From NCBI GenBank assembly GCA_910588565.1, contig CAJUPF010000056.1, forward strand, positions 1 to 12,389: a stretch of 12,389 nt of DNA, written 5' to 3'. The translations under genes were made by a program, and so were the position numbers. Shown here piece after piece: positions 6,597-12,389 of the stretch. The notes below the pieces were generated by a model, which saw only the letters and a program-made list of their open reading frames with translations, was not told the origin of the DNA and searched no databases. Position 1 is the first letter of the stretch, and each line of letters begins with the position of its first letter. Source of the DNA: an uncultured Lachnospiraceae bacterium (GTDB lineage Bacteria; Bacillota; Clostridia; Lachnospirales; Lachnospiraceae).

Positions 6597-6617
6597 TTTG
6601 CACAAAAACTGTGCAAA
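6597..6617. other. hairpin in the serC-serA gap
   Basis: TTTGCACA-AAAAC-TGTGCAAA is a perfect 8-bp inverted repeat with a five-base loop, lying only five bases past the serC stop on the minus strand. It is not followed by a T-run in the direction of transcription, so it is unlikely to be a strong terminator. It may stabilise the upstream serC mRNA or mark an mRNA processing point. Confidence 0.4.
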
Positions 6618-6621
6618 CCTG

Positions 6622-7710
6622 CTATTTCATGGTATTGTTCTGTTCAAATTCACGCATGAACGCTACTAATTTTTCAACGCCTTCCTTTGGCATTGCATTG
6701 TAAATAGAAGCTCTCATACCGCCAACGCTGCGGTGTCCTTTTAAGTTTTCAAAGCCCGCTGCCTTTGCTTCCGCTACAAATTTAGCATCCAGTTCATCGC
6801 TTCCGGTTACAAACGGCACGTTCATCAGGGAACGGTCTTCTTTTACCACAGTTCCCTGAAACAGTTTACTCTCATCCAGGAAATCATATAAAATCTTCGC
6901 CTTTTCCTCATTGCGTTCTTTCATAACAGAAAGCCCGCCCATCTTCTTTAACCATTTAAATACTTTTCCGCAGATATAGATCCCATATGCCGGCGGCGTA
7001 TTATATAAAGAAGCCGCGTCTGCATGTGTCTTATACTTTAACATCGTAGGTGTTCCAGGAAGCGTATCTTCTGTAATCAAATCTTCGCGGATAATAACAA
7101 TGACAACGCCTGCAGGTCCGATATTCTTCTGAACGCCGCCATAGATAATCCCGTATTTGGTTACATCCACCGGTTCCGACAAGAAACAGGAGGATACATC
7201 CGCTACAAGAGTATGCCCTTTTGTATTCGGAAGAGTCTTATATTTTGTACCATATATGGTATTATTTTCACAGATATACACATAATCCGCATCTTCCGGG
7301 ATATCCAGATCCGAACAATCCGGAATGTAGGAAAATGTCTTATCCTCAGAAGAAGCTACCGCAACGGCATCCCCATAAATCTGCGCTTCTTTATAAGCTT
7401 TTTTCGCCCATTGCCCCGTCACAATATAAGCAGCTTTTTTATTCTTCATTAAATTCATCGGAATCATAGCAAACTGCTGGGAAGCTCCGCCCTGTAAGAA
7501 TAATACTTTATAGTTGTCCGGAATATTCATTAAATCACGTAAATCTGCTTCCGCTTCTTTGATAATTGTGTCATACACTTTGGAACGATGGCTCATTTCC
7601 ATTACGGACATGCCGCTTCCTTTATAGTCCATCATTTCCTCAGCTGCTTCCTTCAGTACCTCCTCCGGCAGAACCGCCGGCCCTGCGGAAAAATTGTAAA
7701 CTCTGCTCAT
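6622..7710 (-). CDS. serC: phosphoserine aminotransferase
   Basis: A 362-residue PLP enzyme, the same length as E. coli SerC, converting 3-phosphohydroxypyruvate and glutamate to O-phosphoserine and 2-oxoglutarate. It may also act in pyridoxal phosphate synthesis. The N-terminal signature YNFSAGPAVLP (5-15) is clear. GGASQQF (74-80) and Trp101 contact the cofactor, Asp171 pairs with the pyridine nitrogen, and Lys195 in GGVQKNIGPAG is the Schiff-base lysine. GHRSVGGMRASIYNA (325-339) is the phosphate-binding C-terminal motif. The frame is open further upstream, but the ATG at 7710 matches the family start and has AGGAGG ten bases before it. It lies 65 bases after ilvB and just ahead of serA, making the two-step serine module. 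Confidence 0.97.
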   Translation of the reverse strand: MSRVYNFSAGPAVLPEEVLKEAAEEMMDYKGSGMSVMEMSHRSKVYDTIIKEAEADLRDLMNIPDNYKVLFLQGGASQQFAMIPMNLMKNKKAAYIVTGQWAKKAYKEAQIYGDAVAVASSEDKTFSYIPDCSDLDIPEDADYVYICENNTIYGTKYKTLPNTKGHTLVADVSSCFLSEPVDVTKYGIIYGGVQKNIGPAGVVIVIIREDLITEDTLPGTPTMLKYKTHADAASLYNTPPAYGIYICGKVFKWLKKMGGLSVMKERNEEKAKILYDFLDESKLFQGTVVKEDRSLMNVPFVTGSDELDAKFVAEAKAAGFENLKGHRSVGGMRASIYNAMPKEGVEKLVAFMREFEQNNTMK

Positions 7711-7775
7711 TCGTTTATATCCTCCTGTTTCTATATGAAATATTTTTGTACGTATCAATGGAAAATTCAAAAAAG

Positions 7776-9452
7776 CTACTGCTTGAGATCTTCCTCTGTA
7801 AACACCTCGTTGATTGCAGCTCCCGGCGCCACCATAGGCCATACCTTCTGATCCCGGTCAATCACACAATCAATCACAACAGGCCCTTTTGCATTCTGCG
7901 CCGCAGCAAACGCTGTTTCAAACTCTTCTCTTGTAGTCACACGATAACCCGTTGCTCCCATGGCTTTTGCGAGTAAAACATAATCCATACCGTCATCTAA
8001 AACTGTTGCGGAATAACGTTTTTCATAAAACAAATCCTGCCACTGCCGCACCATTCCCAGTACATGGTTATTGACAATAATCTCAATTAAGGGCAGTTTC
8101 TGCCGCACAGCCGTAGCAATTTCATTCATATTCATGCGGAAACACCCGTCTCCCGCAATATTGATTACCTGTTTATCCGGATTCGCCACCTGCGCTCCAA
8201 TTGCAGCGCCCAGGCCATATCCCATCGTTCCAAGGCCGCCGGAAGAAATCAGGGTACGCGGCTTTGCGTATTTGTAGAACTGGGCAGCCCACATCTGATG
8301 CTGTCCTACCTCTGTGACAATAATCGCTTCCCCTTTTGTCTGATGATAAATCGTATCAATCAGAAACGGGCCGCTTAACCCTTCCGCCGGATAGGTCATC
8401 GGGTATTTCCTGGCATATGCTTCTACATGGGACAGCCATTCTTTGTGTTCCATCGGCTGTAACCGTTCATTTAACCGAACCAGAATCTCTTTCACATCTC
8501 CGATCACACTGGCATCCACCATAATATTCTTATTGATTTCCGCCGGATCGACGTCAATCTGCAGAATCTTCGCTTCATGTGCAAATTTGCTTGCATTTCC
8601 AATTACACGGTCAGAAAAACGCACGCCGATTGCAATCAAAAGATCGCATTCGCTGACGCCATAATTGGATGCCTTCGTACCATGCATCCCAAGCATACCG
8701 GTATATCTGGGGTCTGTGCCGTCAAAAGCGCCTTTTCCCATCAGGGTATCACAGACAGGCGCCTGTATGTGATCCACAAATTCTTTTAATTCTGCACTTG
8801 CTTCTGAAATCACTGCGCCGCCGCCCACAAATACATAGGGCTGTCTGGCGGATGAAATCATCGCTGCTGCCTTTTCCAAATCCGCTTCCGTAATCTGCTC
8901 CGTGCTGCGCTTTGGTTTTTCCGGTTCTGCTTTTGTATATTCACAGGTATTTGCCGTAACATCCTTGGGAATATCCACCAGTACCGGCCCTGGCCTGCCT
9001 TTTGCCGCGATTTTGAATGCCCTGCGGATGGTAGCCGCTAATTTTTCCACATCCTTTACAATAAAGTTATGCTTTGTAATCGGGGTTGTGATACCTGCAA
9101 TATCAATTTCCTGAAAACTGTCCTTTCCCAAAAGAGGAACTCCTACATTACAGGTAATTGCTACCAATGGAACAGAATCCATATATGCAGTAGCAATCCC
9201 AGTAACCAAATTGGTTGCTCCCGGACCGCTAGTCGCCAGACAGACGCCTACTTTTCCGGTACTTCTCGCATATCCGTCCGCCGCATGGCTTGCACCCTGT
9301 TCATGGGACGTCAGGATATGCCTGATTTCATCTTTATGCTTATACAGTTCATCGTATACGTTTAAAATCGCTCCGCCGGGATATCCAAAAACGGTATCCA
9401 CGCCCTGCTCCTTTAAGCATTCTATTACGATTTGCGCACCTGTCAACTGCAT
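7776..9452 (-). CDS. ilvB: acetolactate synthase (AHAS) large subunit
   Basis: A 558-residue ThDP enzyme that condenses two pyruvates to acetolactate, or pyruvate and 2-oxobutyrate to acetohydroxybutyrate, for valine, leucine and isoleucine. Glu51 (SHEQGASHAADGYAR) is the ThDP-activating residue. GDG (434-436) to NN (461-462) is the cofactor motif, followed by GMVRQWQ with Trp471 of the herbicide site. The middle FAD domain is intact. At 99-103 the sequence is ITCNV where most AHAS have ITGQV, putting Asn102 in place of the active-site Gln. A GTG at 9461 is in frame, but the ATG at 9452 is better placed behind GAGTGG and begins at the family's usual MQLTGAQI. It is 39 bases after ilvD. No small subunit gene (ilvN) follows. 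Confidence 0.95.
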   Translation of the reverse strand: MQLTGAQIVIECLKEQGVDTVFGYPGGAILNVYDELYKHKDEIRHILTSHEQGASHAADGYARSTGKVGVCLATSGPGATNLVTGIATAYMDSVPLVAITCNVGVPLLGKDSFQEIDIAGITTPITKHNFIVKDVEKLAATIRRAFKIAAKGRPGPVLVDIPKDVTANTCEYTKAEPEKPKRSTEQITEADLEKAAAMISSARQPYVFVGGGAVISEASAELKEFVDHIQAPVCDTLMGKGAFDGTDPRYTGMLGMHGTKASNYGVSECDLLIAIGVRFSDRVIGNASKFAHEAKILQIDVDPAEINKNIMVDASVIGDVKEILVRLNERLQPMEHKEWLSHVEAYARKYPMTYPAEGLSGPFLIDTIYHQTKGEAIIVTEVGQHQMWAAQFYKYAKPRTLISSGGLGTMGYGLGAAIGAQVANPDKQVINIAGDGCFRMNMNEIATAVRQKLPLIEIIVNNHVLGMVRQWQDLFYEKRYSATVLDDGMDYVLLAKAMGATGYRVTTREEFETAFAAAQNAKGPVVIDCVIDRDQKVWPMVAPGAAINEVFTEEDLKQ

Positions 9453-9491
9453 GTTAACCACTCGCTTTCTGCTTATTTCTCGTCACTGCAT

Positions 9492-11150
9492 CTATCGTTC
9501 CAGAATTGCTCCACGGTTTCCGGAAGTCACCATTGTCACATATCTTCCCAGATATCCGCTGACATTCTGTTCTCTTGGCTGCCATTTCGCCTTTCTTGCA
9601 GCCATTTCTTCGTCGGTAATATCTACCTCCAGTTTCAGTTCCGGAATATTAATCTTAATGATATCTCCTTCTTCTACTAATGCAATCGGACCTCCTACAG
9701 CTGCTTCCGGCGATACATGGCCAATCGATGCTCCGCGGCTTGCGCCGGAGAAACGTCCGTCTGTTATTAATGCAACAGAAGAGCCAAGTCCCATACCTGC
9801 AATTGCAGACGTCGGATTTAGCATTTCACGCATACCAGGGCCGCCTTTTGGTCCTTCATAGCGGATAACAACGACATCGCCCGCCTGTATTTTGCCGCCT
9901 TTAATCGCTGCGATTGCATCCTCTTCGCATTCAAATACCCTTGCCGGCCCCTCATGCACCAGCATCTCCGGCGCAACTGCAGAACGTTTTACCACACTTC
10001 CATCCGGTGCCAGATTGCCGCTTAAGACCGCAAGCCCGCCCGTCTTTGAATAAGGATTGTCCAAAGGCCGGATCACTTCCGGATCTTGATTGATCGCATC
10101 TTTGATATTTTCACCGACTGTCTTTCCGGTTACAGTCATACATTCTGTATGTAACAGTCCAATATCGGAAAGCTCTTTCATCACAGCATACACGCCGCCA
10201 GCCTCATTCAAATCTTCCATATAAGTCGGGCCTGCCGGAGCCAGATGACATAAATTCGGAGTCTTCTCACTGATTTCATTCGCAAATGTTATATCAAAAT
10301 CAAAACCGATTTCATGTGCAATAGCCGGAAGATGCAGCATACTGTTGGTAGAACAGCCCAGCGCCATATCTACTGTCAAAGCATTTAACATGGATTCTTT
10401 TGTCATAATATCTCTTGGCCGGATATTTTTCTCAAGCATATCCATTACCGCCATACCCGCATGTTTTGCCAGTTTAATACGTTCCGAATATACAGCCGGA
10501 ATCGTACCGTTGCCCTGAAGTCCCATACCAAGCGCTTCCGTCAGGCAGTTCATGGAATTTGCGGTATACATACCGGAGCAGGAACCGCAGGTCGGGCAGG
10601 CTTTTGCCTCATATTCTTTGACATCTTCTTCTGACATGGTACCTGCCGCGTAAGAGCCTACCGCCTCAAACATAGAAGACAGACTTGTCTTTTTGCCCTT
10701 TACACGTCCGGCAAGCATAGGTCCGCCGGATACAAAAACCGTAGGAATATTAATCCGCGCAGCCGCCATCAAAAGACCCGGCACGTTTTTATCACAGTTT
10801 GGAACCATCACAAGAGCATCAAACTGATGCGCAAGCGCCATACATTCGGTAGAATCCGCAATCAAATCCCTGGTAACCAGAGAATACTTCATTCCAATAT
10901 GGCCCATGGCAATTCCGTCACAGACTGCAATCGCCGGGAATACAACCGGAACACCGCCGGCTTCCGCCACGCCTAACTTTACTGCGTTTACAATTTTATC
11001 CAGATTCATATGCCCCGGAACAATTTCATTGTAGGAGCTTACAATACCTACCATAGGTTTTTTCATTTCTTCTTCCGTAAATCCCAATGCATTGAACAGG
11101 CTTCTGTGCGGCGCCTGCTGCATACCTGTTTTTACATTATCACTTTTCAT
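9492..11150 (-). CDS. ilvD: dihydroxy-acid dehydratase
   Basis: A 552-residue iron-sulfur enzyme that dehydrates 2,3-dihydroxy-isovalerate and 2,3-dihydroxy-3-methylvalerate to the keto acids preceding valine and isoleucine. Cluster cysteines are Cys119 (PNCDKNVPG) and the group in ACPTCGSCSGM (184-194). Mg-binding residues Asp120 and Lys121, and the C-terminal catalytic block DGRFSGASRGASIGH (464-478), are present. Residue 46 is Gly (VPGH), as in the [4Fe-4S] E. coli enzyme, where [2Fe-2S] enzymes have Cys. The protein should therefore be oxygen-labile. It is shorter than E. coli IlvD (616), typical of Firmicutes. The start has AAAGGA about 11 bases upstream. It follows leuB by 16 bases and is certainly co-transcribed with it. 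Confidence 0.97.
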   Translation of the reverse strand: MKSDNVKTGMQQAPHRSLFNALGFTEEEMKKPMVGIVSSYNEIVPGHMNLDKIVNAVKLGVAEAGGVPVVFPAIAVCDGIAMGHIGMKYSLVTRDLIADSTECMALAHQFDALVMVPNCDKNVPGLLMAAARINIPTVFVSGGPMLAGRVKGKKTSLSSMFEAVGSYAAGTMSEEDVKEYEAKACPTCGSCSGMYTANSMNCLTEALGMGLQGNGTIPAVYSERIKLAKHAGMAVMDMLEKNIRPRDIMTKESMLNALTVDMALGCSTNSMLHLPAIAHEIGFDFDITFANEISEKTPNLCHLAPAGPTYMEDLNEAGGVYAVMKELSDIGLLHTECMTVTGKTVGENIKDAINQDPEVIRPLDNPYSKTGGLAVLSGNLAPDGSVVKRSAVAPEMLVHEGPARVFECEEDAIAAIKGGKIQAGDVVVIRYEGPKGGPGMREMLNPTSAIAGMGLGSSVALITDGRFSGASRGASIGHVSPEAAVGGPIALVEEGDIIKINIPELKLEVDITDEEMAARKAKWQPREQNVSGYLGRYVTMVTSGNRGAILER

Positions 11151-11166
11151 CTTTTATCGCGTCCTT

Positions 11167-12267
11167 TCAATTTATGCGTTCTACGATCAAATCTCCCATT
11201 TCTGCTGTGCCGACCTGCTTCACCGCCGCTTTCTTTGCATCCTGCGGCATAATATCAATTGTACGATAACCGTCTTTTAACACCCGCTTTACGGCAAGTT
11301 CAATCGCGTCGGCTTCCCGATCCAGATCAAACGAGTACCGCAGCATCATGGCCGCGCTTAGTATCGTAGCAATCGGATTGGCTATGCCTTTACCGGCAAT
11401 ATCCGGCGCGGAGCCGCCGCTGGGTTCATACAGGCCAAACTTGGTATCATTTAAGCTTGCAGAAGAAAGCATTCCAATGGAACCTGTTACCATACTTGCT
11501 TCATCCGATAAAATATCGCCGAACATATTCTCTGTCAGAATCACGTCAAACTGCTTTGGATCTTTCACTAACTGCATCGCACAGTTATCCACCAGCATAT
11601 GCTCATACGTCACTTCCGGATATTCTGCGGCTACTTCTTCTACAACTTTACGCCAAAGTCTGGAAGAATCCAAAACATTTGCCTTATCCACACTGGTTAC
11701 CTTCTTTTGGCGTTTCATTGCGATATCAAATCCCCGCTTTGCAATTCTGCGTATCTCATTCTCATTATATGTAAGGGTATCGACTGCGGTCAGGACGCCA
11801 TCCACTTCTTCTGTTTTCCGCTCGCCAAAGTAAAGGCCTCCGGTCAGTTCCCGCATAATCATCATATCAAATCCATCACCGATAATATCATCCCGCAGCG
11901 GGCAGGCTTCTTTTAATTCCTCATAAAGATAGGCAGGGCGCAGGTTTGCAAACAGATTCAGCGATTTTCGCAATTTCAACAGTCCGGCTTCCGGACGAAG
12001 ATTCGGCGGCAGCTGATACCAGGGAGAGGTAGAGGTATTCCCGCCAATAGATCCCATCAGCACGGCGTCCGAACCCTTCGCCTGCGCAATCGCCTGCTCC
12101 GTCAAAGGCTCTCCTGTCGCATCAATAGAGCAGCCTCCCATTAAAATCTCTTCATATTCAAATGTATGGCCGTATTTCTCTCCAATACAGTCCAATACTT
12201 TTCTGGCTTCCGCTACAATTTCCGGCCCGATTCCGTCCCCGGAAATCACACCAACACGATAACTCAT
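11167..12267 (-). CDS. leuB: 3-isopropylmalate dehydrogenase
   Basis: A 366-residue NAD-dependent enzyme that oxidises and decarboxylates 3-isopropylmalate to 4-methyl-2-oxopentanoate, the last leucine-specific step before transamination. GDGIGPEI (10-17) opens the fold. Substrate arginines fall at 100, 110 and 139, with the general acid/base pair Tyr146 (GGLYFGER) and Lys195 (DKANVL). Mg ligands are Asp227, Asp251 and Asp255 (GDILSDEAS). The NAD motif is YEPSGGSAPDIAGKG (280-294). The ATG at 12267 is preceded by AAGGAAAGGAAG, which overlaps the degenerate final copy of the tandem repeat at 12291-12389. A short repeat-encoded frame stops one base before this ATG. It is the first gene of the train inside the window. 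leuC and leuD are probably further upstream, outside it. Confidence 0.97.
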   Translation of the reverse strand: MSYRVGVISGDGIGPEIVAEARKVLDCIGEKYGHTFEYEEILMGGCSIDATGEPLTEQAIAQAKGSDAVLMGSIGGNTSTSPWYQLPPNLRPEAGLLKLRKSLNLFANLRPAYLYEELKEACPLRDDIIGDGFDMMIMRELTGGLYFGERKTEEVDGVLTAVDTLTYNENEIRRIAKRGFDIAMKRQKKVTSVDKANVLDSSRLWRKVVEEVAAEYPEVTYEHMLVDNCAMQLVKDPKQFDVILTENMFGDILSDEASMVTGSIGMLSSASLNDTKFGLYEPSGGSAPDIAGKGIANPIATILSAAMMLRYSFDLDREADAIELAVKRVLKDGYRTIDIMPQDAKKAAVKQVGTAEMGDLIVERIN

Positions 12268-12268
12268 A

Positions 12269-12389
12269 TCAAAACTTCCTTTCCTTATTATTGCCGAATG
12301 GCATAAAGGGATACCCGGAGGGTATTTCCTTATGATTGCCGAATGGCATAAAGGGATACCCGGAGGGTATTTCCTTATGATTGCCGAAT
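12269..12389 (-). other. repeat-encoded open frame abutting leuB (15-residue peptide repeat)
   Basis: On the minus strand the array reads as repeats of MPFGNHKEIPSGYPF and ends MPFGNNKERKF followed by TGA at 12271-12269, one base before the leuB ATG. The frame enters from beyond the window. Each repeat has an internal ATG, but no strong ribosome binding site precedes it (nearest purine run GGG, ten bases away). It may be the tail of an upstream frame coupled to leuB translation, or simply a by-product of a repeat whose length is a multiple of three. I do not claim that it is a real protein. Confidence 0.3.
12281..12389. repeat. 45-bp perfect tandem repeat array upstream of leuB (runs off window)
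   Basis: Copies lie at 12291-12335 and 12336-12380, identical over all 45 bases, with nine bases of a third copy at 12381-12389 before the window ends. Bases 12281-12290 match the last ten bases of a unit with one change, so the array decays toward leuB. Each unit holds the palindromes ATACCC-GGA-GGGTAT and TGCC-GAAT-GGCA. Open 15-codon frames exist on both strands. The array fills the leuB upstream region, and the leuB ribosome binding site sits at its decayed end. Confidence 0.9.

Noticed and set aside
7730..7758. Promoter-like TTGATA, 17 bases, TATAGA on the minus strand before serC
   Set aside because: Spacing is perfect, but the start of transcription would fall at about 7723, inside the AGGAGG ribosome binding site of serC, so the transcript would lose it. 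Probably chance AT-rich sequence.
7771..7788. AAGC-AGTA-GCTTTTTT at the ilvB stop as a terminator on the minus strand
   Set aside because: The stem is only four base pairs, so despite the T-run it is too weak to end transcription convincingly.
9211..9861. 216-codon plus-strand open frame
   Set aside because: It spans the end of ilvD and the start of ilvB in antisense. It is low-complexity in Ser/Pro and is a shadow of the real genes.
12281..12389. CRISPR array at the right edge
   Set aside because: The 45-bp units follow each other directly with no unique spacers between them, so this is a simple tandem repeat.

Overview
The window reads as chromosomal DNA from an anaerobic low-to-mid GC Firmicute, most likely a gut Lachnospiraceae (Blautia or Dorea-like; genus not resolvable from the sequence alone). 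This rests on AGGAGG-type ribosome binding sites, the style of the LeuB, IlvB and SerA proteins, a DUF1015 gene beside serA/serC, and a predicted oxygen-sensitive [4Fe-4S] type IlvD. It is mostly ordinary core metabolism. No phage, CRISPR, transposase, tRNA or rRNA gene is visible.

The dominant structure is a leftward (minus-strand) gene train: leuB, ilvD, ilvB, serC, serA, DUF1015, mscS. Gaps are 16, 39, 65, 80, 22 and 28 bases, and a strong hairpin terminator follows mscS. LeuB makes the leucine precursor. IlvB and IlvD are two shared steps of valine, isoleucine and leucine synthesis. SerA and SerC are the first two steps of phosphorylated serine synthesis. The DUF1015 protein has no proven role, but it sits directly behind serA and carries a GHHR-type motif, so a serine or phosphoserine role is plausible. 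Neither the AHAS small subunit (ilvN) nor phosphoserine phosphatase (serB) is in the window. The operon probably begins further right, outside the window.

To the left are a small formate/nitrite-transporter-family channel gene (minus strand), with a striking inverted repeat over its likely -35 box, and a convergent plus-strand pair: a LacA/Maa-type sugar O-acetyltransferase and an orphan LUD-domain protein. Divergent to that pair is a 184-residue, four-helix membrane protein of unknown function. Bases 1-301 hold no convincing gene. They contain a perfect 8-bp hairpin and open but unrecognised minus-strand frames, possibly a dispersed intergenic repeat.

The most unusual item is at the right edge, immediately upstream of leuB. 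It is a perfect 45-bp tandem repeat (two full copies plus a partial third, running off the window) with internal palindromes. Because 45 is a multiple of three, open 15-codon repeat frames exist on both strands. The minus-strand frame ends one base before the leuB ATG, and the leuB ribosome binding site lies in the degenerate last copy of the repeat.
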